A stretch of DNA of 64,000 nucleotides from Terriglobales bacterium (GTDB lineage: Bacteria > Acidobacteriota > Terriglobia > Terriglobales > Acidobacteriaceae). Each line of letters begins with the position of its first letter. The first letter of the stretch is position 1. The DNA lies in NCBI GenBank assembly GCA_035561515.1, contig DATMXP010000014.1, forward strand, positions 1 to 64,000, written 5' to 3'. The notes beneath the pieces are model-generated. The model was given only the letters and a program-made list of their open reading frames with translations, was not told where the DNA came from and searched no databases. A program made the position numbers and the translations under genes. This document shows, in pieces, positions 17,249 to 23,746 of the stretch.

Positions 17249-17258
17249 TCGCGCGAAC

Positions 17259-17284
17259 GGGCGCGGGCAGGAGTGTCCGCGCCC
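17259..17284 (+). terminator. Hairpin after lpdA
   Basis: GGGCGCGG (17259-17266) pairs with CCGCGCCC (17277-17284) around a ten-base loop, eleven bases after the stop codon. There is no U-run. It may be a terminator stem or a member of a GC-rich intergenic repeat family. The region 17285-18080 has no gene I can support; it holds the repeats listed below and short low-complexity phrases. Confidence 0.45.
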
Positions 17285-17347
17285 CACAAAGCGTCACTTC
17301 ATCAGAAAGCATGTGCACTGACCCCCTCCCCCCCTGTTTTGCCTCCG

Positions 17348-17496
17348 TATAAGAAAACAAAGCAGTTGCGCGAGCGTCGGGCTCTACGTATATGATTCTA
17401 AAGGATTTACAAGTCCTTTGTTTTCATATATGGAGAATCTGTATATGAAAACAAGGGAGTTACAGGGCGCATATATGAAAACAAAGGAGTTAGAAG
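17348..17496. repeat. Cluster of four 'ATATGAAAACAAAGGAGTTA'-like units
   Basis: Three direct units (17348-17371, 17440-17465, 17470-17496) and one inverted unit (17411-17433) share the core TATATGAAAACAAAGGAG with small changes. The AT-rich purine-loaded core stands out from the GC-rich surroundings. The inverted copy and the second direct copy can pair to form a long hairpin. No protein or known RNA family is recognised. Confidence 0.7.
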
Positions 17497-17709
17497 AAGC
17501 AAGTTGTCAGTCATTAGTTGTTAGTACTTAGTCGGCGACCGTCAGTCGTTGGTCGTCGGCAAAAGCTCTCCTCCTGAAAAACCGGTGGTGGCTATAGGGA
17601 TTCTTCCCCTTCCGCTTCACTTCGTTTCAGCGTCAGGGTCAGAACGACAAAAAAACACGTACAAGGGTTCGTTCGGCTTCGCCTCAGAACTCAGAATGAC
17701 AAAGCCAAA

Positions 17710-17828
17710 ACCACCTACATTTTCAGGATAGCAATTTGGGTGGGGGCAACATGCCAAGGTTTTGAAATTTATTTTGCGAGTGTTTTCAGCGGGATACGGG
17801 GAAAAGGGTGTGGTGACCCCCTTGACAT
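17710..17828 (+). repeat. 119-nt dispersed intergenic element, copy B
   Basis: Same block order and same length as the inverted copy at 2975-3093: ACCACCTACAT at the left end, ATAGCAATTTGGGT and CATGCCAAGGTTTT inside, GACCCCCTTGACAT at the right end. The centre is diverged. It is followed by low-complexity phrases and by the 94-nt repeat at 17934. Confidence 0.75.
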
Positions 17829-17933
17829 CGTTTGGAGCGGATTGTGCCGAAATGGAACAAAAAGATGACCACAGAGACGCAGAGACACAGAGAGTGAATG
17901 GGAAAGAACTCGGGGTGAACGCCGGCGGTAGTC

Positions 17934-18027
17934 CGGCTTCGCTCAGGACAGGCCCTTAACGTCTCAAAAGACGAGACGTGAAGGTGGGGCACGGAAGCCG
18001 TATAGCTAGTGTGTTAGGTGGGCCACC
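17934..18027 (+). repeat. 94-nt REP-like repeat, copy 1
   Basis: A 94-nt segment that recurs in the same orientation at 19339-19432 with six mismatches. It contains the near-palindrome CTTAACGTCTC...GAGACGTgAAG (one arm has a single change). The two copies bracket the 262-residue membrane-protein gene and the transposase remnant. Confidence 0.85.
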
Positions 18028-18080
18028 AGTCGCCCCTTTCGGCACAAAACGCCGAAAGGACCGGGCCACCCAAGTCATTG

Positions 18081-18869
18081 CTAACGCGAAGGTTCGGCAA
18101 CCCGCCCTGCGGATTTTGATGAATACTTCACAAATAAGACCCAGAGCAAACTGGCAAACAAGCCAAACATAGGAAAGCCAAAGTAAAAAGTGGCTGAGAT
18201 CCAAAGTCCTGGGCTCCAGATGTGATACCCCTGCATTTGATAAGTGCGAATCAGGGAGAGTGGATTGACATAGTTGTGCGTGAGCCAACCCCAAAAGGAA
18301 AAGTGAAGAACGAGAAAAGCAATCGTCAAGTAAGTCGCGATTCGCCGTCTCTGAAGATAAATCACTATCGCACCAGCCAATACAAATATTAGTTCCAGCC
18401 AGACAAGAAGTGGAAACATGGTGATACGCACCGTATCAAGAAGAAGGCTGTGCGAGAGAGAGTAGAGATCGACTAAATAGAAGAATGGGAACCCAAAGAC
18501 GGCTAAAGCGCCTCCAACTGTTCGCAAAATAGTGCTCATAAGATTGACGCACACCGGAGCGCGAAGGATAAGGAAAATCATGCTGGCCAGAAGAAAGGAC
18601 CAGCTTACCTGCTCTAGAACAAGCCCATTATCATTGATGATGCGGTGCCAATAGAGATAGCTCAGTAGATTTGACCTTTCCCAATACGGAAATATCTTGA
18701 CCTGTCCAGCACGATCAAAAAGTCCTCCTGTATGACCAAATCCCCTTGTTCGGTTGACCCAAATAAACATCCAAGCTAACAGGAGTGATAGAGAACCCTC
18801 ATAAAGCCATCGGATGTACCTGAACTGCAGCAACGAACCGGTGAAGGTGGAATCGTCGTTTGTTGACAT
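18081..18869 (-). CDS. Hypothetical multi-span membrane protein
   Basis: 262 residues from ATG 18869, which follows GAGGAACCTT; the frame is open 15 codons further. About six hydrophobic segments are visible (e.g. GSLLLLAW region near 20-35, SFLLASMIFLIL, TVGGALAVFGFPFFYLV, LLVWLELIFVLAGAIVIYL, IATYLTIAFLVLHFSFWG, FPMFGLFASLLWVLFV). No family is recognised. GC content is lower than in housekeeping genes. It sits between two copies of a 94-nt REP-like repeat, which suggests it arrived with or was rearranged by repeat-associated events. Confidence 0.65.
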   Translation of the reverse strand: MSTNDDSTFTGSLLQFRYIRWLYEGSLSLLLAWMFIWVNRTRGFGHTGGLFDRAGQVKIFPYWERSNLLSYLYWHRIINDNGLVLEQVSWSFLLASMIFLILRAPVCVNLMSTILRTVGGALAVFGFPFFYLVDLYSLSHSLLLDTVRITMFPLLVWLELIFVLAGAIVIYLQRRRIATYLTIAFLVLHFSFWGWLTHNYVNPLSLIRTYQMQGYHIWSPGLWISATFYFGFPMFGLFASLLWVLFVKYSSKSAGRVAEPSR

Positions 18870-18936
18870 AAGGTTCCTCATAGTTACAGGGAGGGCTGGT
18901 GGCCCATGTTTCACTTAACTCCGGAGTTTTCGTGCC

Positions 18937-18973
18937 CCACCTTCACGTCCCGCCGTTTGGGACGTTAAGGTGG
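18937..18973. repeat. REP-like palindrome downstream of the transposase remnant
   Basis: CCACCTTCACGTCC (18937-18950) and GGACGTTAAGGTGG (18960-18973) are complementary at 13 of 14 positions. Its arms share the CCACCTTAACGTC core with the palindromes in the 94-nt repeats, so all three belong to one family. Confidence 0.75.
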
Positions 18974-19032
18974 GAGTCCACTGCACTCCGCTCCCAGAGC
19001 GGTTGTGCTGTTGATCCTGCGTCTCGCATGAG

Positions 19033-19256
19033 TTAATCGGGGGGACAGAGAAATATCCGTTCCCGACTGCCAGTGATTTTGGTCTCACGCTCGCGTGCTG
19101 TCCATTCCGATTCGAGCTCGACCGGCCCGAAATGCAGCGCAATGAAAGACAGGTCGTATAGCTTGGGCCCGAGAAGTTCGTCTGACGCCGGTAACAACTG
19201 AAGGTTAGAAAGTGGTGTTGACCGGACTGCTGAAACCGGACGAGGCCTCGGGTCAT
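19033..19256 (-). pseudogene. Deleted, frameshifted RAYT (REP-associated Y1 transposase) remnant
   Basis: From the minus-strand ATG at 19256 the translation begins MTRGLVRFQQSGQHHFLTFSCYRR, the characteristic N-terminus of REP-associated tyrosine transposases (IS200-like Y1 fold). After about 30 residues the similarity stops. In another frame the last part reads FGPVELESEWTARERETK and ends at 19033, which matches the typical C-terminus of the same proteins. The central part with the HUH metal site and the catalytic Tyr is missing, so it is inactive. REP-like palindromes lie on both sides (18937-18973, 19360-19388). Family assignment rests on remembered sequence patterns. Confidence 0.7.
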
Positions 19257-19338
19257 GGGAGAAAGGGTAGTGAACGTGCGCGTTCGTGTCGGTGACCGGC
19301 AACCCTCCGGGAAGGGAGTGCAGTGGTCTCCCACCCTT

Positions 19339-19432
19339 CGGCTTCGCTCAGGGCAGGCCCTTAACGTCTCAAAAGACGAGACGTTAAGGTGGGGCACGGA
19401 AGCCGTATAGCTGGTGCGCTACGTGGGCCACC
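19339..19432 (+). repeat. 94-nt REP-like repeat, copy 2
   Basis: 88 of 94 positions match the copy at 17934-18027. Here the palindrome is perfect: CTTAACGTCTC (19360-19370) and GAGACGTTAAG (19378-19388) with a seven-base loop. It lies directly upstream of the transposase remnant, as expected for a REP sequence next to its RAYT gene. Confidence 0.85.
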
Positions 19433-19466
19433 CGCCCCCACCAGCCGAAGCTGTATAACTGACCCA

Positions 19467-20033
19467 TCATGTGCTCCACCAGCCCAAATGTCGAATTCTA
19501 GGCCCCAGAAGCGCTCTGATTAATAGCAAAAGCGACCAAGTAAGGAAAAGTATTGCTTCTACCTTGTTGCCGAGTGGGTTGTTGCCTGGCTGTCCCCAGA
19601 TCTCGAACACCGCCGCGTAGGCTAAGTACAACCCGGCAGACGTTAATAATGCACTTACGAGAAGATTCCGGATACCAAATCTCGCGGAGGGTACAGATTT
19701 CGAATAGCGGTACCGATCCAACTCGCGACCGACTAGGAACCAAGTTAGCGCTACAGCTAAGAAGAAGACCCAGTCCGAGGAAAAGAAACCAAGGAGTCTC
19801 CAATTAAACCAAGGCATGATTACCTGCCTGTCAACGTACCATTGAACAAGCAAGTTGTATGGGATCGTCAACAGTACTGCTGGAGCATTCACGCCATAAC
19901 AAAACATGTTTGCAGTTGGCGCAAAGAGATCAAGACCCGGTGGTCCCGTCTCACGCCTACCGAGCTCAAAGAGAATCCCGGCAAACAGAACCGCGATGAT
20001 GGGTAGCACTAGTCGAAGCCTTATTTGCCGCAC
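19467..20033 (-). CDS. Hypothetical membrane protein (cassette-like, copy 1)
   Basis: 188 residues from a GTG at 20033 that has GAGGAG eight bases upstream. The frame stays open to 20162, but that part overlaps a repeat shared with the next gene's upstream region, so the shorter start is preferred. Hydrophobic segments: LVLPIIAVLFAGILF, VLLTIPYNLLVQW, DWVFFLAVALTWFLV, LLVSALLTSAGLYLAYAAVF, AILFLTWSLLLLIRALLG. No family recognised. Low GC. It is preceded by the repeat at 20052-20165. Confidence 0.6.
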   Translation of the reverse strand: MRQIRLRLVLPIIAVLFAGILFELGRRETGPPGLDLFAPTANMFCYGVNAPAVLLTIPYNLLVQWYVDRQVIMPWFNWRLLGFFSSDWVFFLAVALTWFLVGRELDRYRYSKSVPSARFGIRNLLVSALLTSAGLYLAYAAVFEIWGQPGNNPLGNKVEAILFLTWSLLLLIRALLGPRIRHLGWWST

Positions 20034-20051
20034 CCGGGTGCTCCTCGCGGG

Positions 20052-20165
20052 TGGCGCAGACAATCTTCCTTTAGCACGCCGACACTTTACCTCATCTATT
20101 TGCGAAAGCATGGCTTTATCGTGCGGGTTCGAGAAATCTGGAATCCCAGATTGGGACAGCACAGA
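20052..20165. repeat. ~115-nt repeat upstream of membrane-protein gene, copy 1
   Basis: Begins TGGCGCAGAC and ends GATTGGGACAGCACAGA. A second copy at 20680-20801 has the same order with small changes; the last 60 nt are almost identical. Both copies lie immediately upstream (minus strand) of a gene for a small unknown membrane protein. It contains the hairpin AATCTGG-AATC-CCAGATT, which is disrupted in copy 2. Confidence 0.8.
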
Positions 20166-20168
20166 CGT

Positions 20169-20660
20169 CTAAGCGTCACTCCAAACCCTGCGACGGTTAG
20201 CGACGTACCAAATGATTAGTGGCGCCAAGACAATAAATACAAGCAGTTTTATAACCGCATGAATCTCGCGTGGTGTGCCCCAGGAAGATTGCAGGAGGAT
20301 CACCAACAGACACACCACGACTCCCAGAATTGGTATGAACTTTGGCAGACGGTTAGGCAGGATCGCAAAGCAAGCCAAAGGTAGGCTGAAAAAGAACGAT
20401 TCGCTTGTAGAAGAAAATGACAAGGCTCGTGGGCCAAACAGCGTTGAACCTAGAGTTAGAATCGCCGTAATTGCCAGTGCAAGCTTTGTCGGGGTCTTCT
20501 TTAACAAAGCTCTGCAAACTGGCCAGACATACATCACAACTCCTAACACAGCTACATAAAGCGTAAACTGCTGCGGAACGTCGTCTCTGTTTCGGTACGT
20601 TCCGAAGATCAAAGCCAGCAAGGCTATGGAGACTGAGGCAAGAACATCCATCAGTTTCAT
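20169..20660 (-). CDS. Hypothetical membrane protein (cassette-like, copy 2)
   Basis: 163 residues from ATG 20660 (MKLMDVLASVSIALLALIFG); a GTG two codons upstream is an alternative, with GAGGA in the leader. Five hydrophobic segments are visible (SIALLALIFG, FTLYVAVLGVVMYVWPV, LALAITAILTLGSTLFG, SFFFSLPLACFAILP, FIPILGVVVCLLVILL, IKLLVFIVLAPLIIWYV, some of which may pair). No family recognised. Same strand and same kind of upstream repeat as the 188-residue gene that follows. Confidence 0.6.
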   Translation of the reverse strand: MKLMDVLASVSIALLALIFGTYRNRDDVPQQFTLYVAVLGVVMYVWPVCRALLKKTPTKLALAITAILTLGSTLFGPRALSFSSTSESFFFSLPLACFAILPNRLPKFIPILGVVVCLLVILLQSSWGTPREIHAVIKLLVFIVLAPLIIWYVANRRRVWSDA

Positions 20661-20679
20661 GAACACAGAATCCTCGGCT

Positions 20680-20801
20680 GGCGCAGACTACGGGTGGTGT
20701 TCTCCTTGAACACGCCTACACTTTAGCTCATCTCTTTGCGAAAGCGTGGCCTTATCGTGCGGGTTCGCGAAATACGGAATCCCAGATTGGGACAGCACAG
20801 A
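20680..20801. repeat. ~115-nt repeat upstream of membrane-protein gene, copy 2
   Basis: Second copy of the 20052-20165 repeat, beginning TGGCGCAGAC and ending GATTGGGACAGCACAGA. An apparent N-terminal extension of the plus-strand gene at 20911 would be translated from this repeat, so it is excluded from that gene. Confidence 0.8.
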
Positions 20802-20910
20802 AGGTGTGCGCCCTTTAGGCCTCGGTTGGCGGACGATGGCGATTAACTTTGATTGGCGTTATTGGTCTCCACGCAGAGAGCGCGAAGGAGCCGAGAAAGC
20901 AGAGTGTCAA

Positions 20911-21228
20911 ATGTTTGAAACCGCGAACGAGGCCAGCTTAGCTCGAAGAATTGTGTCAGGCCTCGTGCACTTCACTCGGGATTTCCCTAAAAGGTTCGCA
21001 CGTCCGTTACGCTTCAAAACGATTCGGTTACGACTTCTTCGGAACTTCTTAATTCTCTACGTCGCGCTGGTCCTTTGGCTCCATTTCGTTGGACTGCGGC
21101 GGTGGAATCCGGAGTTTCATCGAGTTCGAAAACCACTCATTACCGCGGCGATTGATTCTCTTCCATTTGCCCTGCTTGGAACGGTTCTATCTTACCTATC
21201 CATGCTGCGAGAACGTGATAGGTTGTAA
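20911..21228 (+). CDS. Hypothetical small membrane protein
   Basis: 105 residues from ATG 20911 (MFETANEASLARRIVSG). The frame is open upstream to 20746, but the extra part is repeat sequence; an ATG at 20836 is a second alternative. Two hydrophobic segments are seen (LLRNFLILYVALVLWLHFVG and AIDSLPFALLGTVLSYLSML) with very basic flanks (RFARPLRFKTIRLRLLR). No family is recognised. It ends seven bases before the convergent sigma factor stop. Confidence 0.5.
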   Translation: MFETANEASLARRIVSGLVHFTRDFPKRFARPLRFKTIRLRLLRNFLILYVALVLWLHFVGLRRWNPEFHRVRKPLITAAIDSLPFALLGTVLSYLSMLRERDRL

Positions 21229-21235
21229 ATCATTC

Positions 21236-22126
21236 TTAGTTCAACGCAGCCAGCTTATCCGGATTCACCACCACATACACGCCGGTGATCTTTTCGCCGT
21301 CGGTTTCAAATGAGTAAGCGGCGAAGGGCTTTCCGCCGGAGCGGAGGAACAGGCCCGGAGTGCCATTCACTATCGCGAACTCGACGGATAAATCGAGCGG
21401 GATCTTCGGGCGTATGCCCATCAGGAACTTCGTCAGGATCGTGTTGCCGTGAAGGACGTTGACGGAGGCAGCGGCTTTGCCTCCACCGTCGGCGGTCCAG
21501 GTGGCGTTCTCGGCGAAGAGGGCCATGAGGGCGTTTTCGTCTCCGGCCTCGACGGCCTTGACGAAGCGTCCGACAAGAGCGCGATGCTGGTCGGCGCTGA
21601 CGTCGTAACGCGGACGGTCGTTGCGTACACGTTCCCGCGCGCGGTGGACCATCTGCCGGATGGCGGCTTCGGACTTGCCGAGTGCGTTGGCGATGGTGGC
21701 GTAATCGGAATCGAGGACATCGTGCAGCAGGAAGGCGGCGCGTTCTTCGGGACCTAAGCGCTGGAGCACGTAGAGGAAGGCCAGCGAGATGTCGTCGCGG
21801 AGTTGGATTGGGCCGCCGGGATCGTTCTCGACAATCGGTTCGGGCAGCCACTCACCCAGGTAAGACACGCGGTCGATTTCGAGGGCGCGAAGGCGGTCGA
21901 TCGACAGGCGCGTTGCGACGGTGACAAGCCACGCTTCCGGAGAGCGCAGGGCGTCATGGTCGGCGGCGTGCCAGCGCAAGTAGGTTTCCTGCACGATGTC
22001 TTCGGCTTCGGCGCGCACGCCGAGCATGCGATAGGCGAGTCCGAAGAGTCGCGCACGATGGCGCTCGAATTCCGTCACGCGGAAATCGTTGCCTGGTCCG
22101 GTGATTTGAGCCCGTTCTGTCCCCAC
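21236..22126 (-). CDS. sigJ: ECF41-group RNA polymerase sigma factor (SigJ-like)
   Basis: 296 residues with a GTG start at 22126; a GTG at 22078 (VTEFERHRARLFGLAYRMLG) matches typical family N-termini and is a good alternative. Sigma region 2 (about 17-85: AEDIVQETYLRW) and region 4 (about 120-175: ATIANALGKSEAAIRQMVHRARERV) are joined by a linker with WLPEP. A SnoaL-like C-terminal domain carries DGGGK (near 213) and NPDK (near 290). These three motifs mark group ECF41, where the fused domain controls activity in place of an anti-sigma factor. It is divergent from an AhpD-like gene, the usual ECF41 neighbour class. Confidence 0.9.
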   Translation of the reverse strand: MGTERAQITGPGNDFRVTEFERHRARLFGLAYRMLGVRAEAEDIVQETYLRWHAADHDALRSPEAWLVTVATRLSIDRLRALEIDRVSYLGEWLPEPIVENDPGGPIQLRDDISLAFLYVLQRLGPEERAAFLLHDVLDSDYATIANALGKSEAAIRQMVHRARERVRNDRPRYDVSADQHRALVGRFVKAVEAGDENALMALFAENATWTADGGGKAAASVNVLHGNTILTKFLMGIRPKIPLDLSVEFAIVNGTPGLFLRSGGKPFAAYSFETDGEKITGVYVVVNPDKLAALN

Positions 22127-22134
22127 AAGATTCA

Positions 22135-22160
22135 GACGGCTGTGCGCCGCGGTTGTGACA
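22135..22160 (-). promoter_or_regulatory. Candidate ECF41 promoter for the sigma factor gene
   Basis: On the minus strand TGTCACA (22160-22154) and CGTC (22138-22135) are separated by 15 bases, resembling the TGTCACA/CGTC promoter reported for ECF41 sigma factors. Transcription would begin near 22128, so the GTG at 22126 would be practically leaderless. It suggests autoregulation. Confidence 0.6.
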
Positions 22161-22192
22161 GATTATCGCAGAAATTTTTCTTTTACTGGCGC

Positions 22193-22219
22193 CGTCACAG
22201 ATAAAGAGCGTTCTACGTC
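22193..22219 (+). promoter_or_regulatory. Candidate ECF41 promoter for the AhpD-like gene
   Basis: CGTCACA (22193-22199) and CGTC (22216-22219) are separated by exactly 16 bases, differing from the ECF41 consensus in one position of the -35 element. The expected start near 22226 leaves a leader of about 18 bases carrying the GAGAGGGA ribosome binding site. Confidence 0.65.
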
Positions 22220-22243
22220 TTCGCCATTGAAGAGAGGGAAAGC

Positions 22244-22807
22244 ATGCTGAAGAAGATCCTGAAGATGGCGATTGCGAGGTTTGAGCGGCAGAACGGTTAT
22301 GACGGCAGCTATACCCGGTACATCGTGGAGCACTCGCCGTCGGCATTGTGGAAGCTGGGAAAAATCCAGGGTTTCGCAACCCACCACGAAGACGTTCCGC
22401 GCGACGCCTACTATGCCGCGAAGATTACGTCGGTTCTGCGCGCGGATTGCGGACCATGCACGCAACTGGTGGTGACGTGGGCCGAGCGGGCCGGCGTAGC
22501 ACCGACGACGATTCATGCGGTGCTGACCAAAGACTGGGACGCCATGACTTATGACGTGCAGTTGGTGGTGAAGTTCATCGAAGCTGCACTGGCGCGCAGC
22601 CTGGAAGCGGATGTGTTACGGGAAGAGATCCGGCAAAAGTGGGGCGACCGGGCGGTGATCACGCTGGCGTACGCGGCGACTGCGGGGCAGATCTACCCGA
22701 CGCTGAAATACGCGCTGGGCTTCGGACACGAATGCACGCTGATCAAGGTGGCGGGAAAAGATGTTCGCGTGTCGCACGAGTTGCCGAAGATACTGCAAGC
22801 TATTTAA
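22244..22807 (+). CDS. AhpD/carboxymuconolactone decarboxylase-like protein
   Basis: 187 residues; ribosome binding site GAGAGGGA nine bases before ATG. All-helical sequence with a single CxxC (ADCGPCTQLVV, Cys near 69 and 72) followed by a helix, as in the AhpD-like superfamily, where the pair acts in peroxide or thiol chemistry. The usual downstream His of AhpD (CxxCxxxH) is absent here, so the redox mechanism may differ. Genes of this superfamily are standard partners of ECF41 sigma factors, and this one carries a candidate ECF41 promoter. I infer that it is the direct target of the divergent sigma factor. Confidence 0.75.
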   Translation: MLKKILKMAIARFERQNGYDGSYTRYIVEHSPSALWKLGKIQGFATHHEDVPRDAYYAAKITSVLRADCGPCTQLVVTWAERAGVAPTTIHAVLTKDWDAMTYDVQLVVKFIEAALARSLEADVLREEIRQKWGDRAVITLAYAATAGQIYPTLKYALGFGHECTLIKVAGKDVRVSHELPKILQAI

Positions 22808-23605
22808 TCAGATGCTGTACTTGCGGCGCACCCACTCAAACCATTGACGTTCAAAGTCCGATTGCGCGACGCCCAGCACGGTCTGGGTGTCGCCGTTCCG
22901 GACGATGAGTTCCCGCAACTTTTCTTTTCCGAACTCCTGCATGACGTACTCGACGATGGTGAACCCGACCTGGTAGGTGCGGGTATCGTCTATGGAATTC
23001 AGCTCCGAAAACGACGGCGGGTTGTGGGCCTTCATGTAGTCGACACGGCGCGGAGGCACGAGTTGTCCGGCTTCGTAGATGGCCACGCTTTCCCAAAGCC
23101 AACGCGGATGGTTCGCGATGGAGCCATTGATCTGCAACGAGACGCAGTGGGCGAACTCGTGCAAGAGGTTGCCGATCATGATGTCATAGCCACCCCACTC
23201 GGAGAGGTTGGGCGACATCATGTGGATGGCGGTCGGGGAGGTGACAAGCCCGGCGGTCCAGGAGGGGATGTATCCGGCAAGGGCCGTGGTGGCGAGTTCG
23301 AGTTGGCGATGGTCCGGGTACAGGGTGACATGGACCTTGGGCATAGAGTCGGTGCCGAAGTCGGAAAGGATGCGCGAGTATTCGGCCTCCAGCTTCGAGG
23401 CGGTGCCCGAGATGTTGCTGGAATCAAGCGAAGTGTAATGAAACACGAAGTGCGCGCTGGAGTAGGTGAGCGTGGGCCGCTCCGCAGTCGATGAGGCTGC
23501 GCTCGAGGCGGCAGCGGTCTGCAGGTTGGCCGAGATTCCGCCGCACGCGGTTAGCCCCGCAAAGAGCAGAAAGACCCCAGCGAATTGGAGGAGGCGGTTC
23601 GTCAC
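22808..23605 (-). CDS. Lipoprotein zinc metallopeptidase-like protein (HEFAH)
   Basis: 265 residues, GTG start. A lipobox (LTAC, Cys about 21) marks it as a lipoprotein anchored outside the cytoplasm. After a Ser/Ala linker, a region like the peptidase MA/gluzincin fold follows: YDIMIGNLLHEFAHCVSL contains the HExxH zinc motif (near 150), and WLWESVAIYEAGQ about 23 residues later supplies the third ligand Glu. The region before it resembles the usual substrate-side sheet. It ends against the AhpD-like stop codon (convergent, no gap). Substrate unknown. Confidence 0.8.
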   Translation of the reverse strand: MTNRLLQFAGVFLLFAGLTACGGISANLQTAAASSAASSTAERPTLTYSSAHFVFHYTSLDSSNISGTASKLEAEYSRILSDFGTDSMPKVHVTLYPDHRQLELATTALAGYIPSWTAGLVTSPTAIHMMSPNLSEWGGYDIMIGNLLHEFAHCVSLQINGSIANHPRWLWESVAIYEAGQLVPPRRVDYMKAHNPPSFSELNSIDDTRTYQVGFTIVEYVMQEFGKEKLRELIVRNGDTQTVLGVAQSDFERQWFEWVRRKYSI

Positions 23606-23746
23606 AGGGGAGAGTCTGTAATGTTAGCCGATTTCCTTAGGTTATGGCGCACGAGGGGACGAGATGGCGCTCACAGCGGGGCGGTTCGGGGGCACTGCTA
23701 TGATATGTAGTCCGTCGCGCGGACCGTACTTATTGAGGTAGCTCCC

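Noticed and set aside
17348..17496. CRISPR array
   Set aside because: Unit spacing is irregular, one unit is inverted, and no cas genes are present.
17786..17992. 68-codon frame beginning MPHLHVSSFETLRACPERSR
   Set aside because: The same repeat-derived translation as at 18915; not a gene.
18915..19397. 160-codon minus-strand frame containing LRACPERSRRVG
   Set aside because: Most of it is translation of REP-like repeats. Only the MTRGLVRFQQ block is meaningful, and that is reported as a RAYT remnant.
20052..20801. Integron attC sites in the repeats before the membrane protein genes
   Set aside because: No RYYYAAC/GTTRRRY core pair in the right arrangement and no integrase in the window.
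20746..20910. N-terminal extension of the small membrane protein at 20911
   Set aside because: The extension is translated from the ~115-nt repeat, so it is unlikely to be genuine coding sequence.
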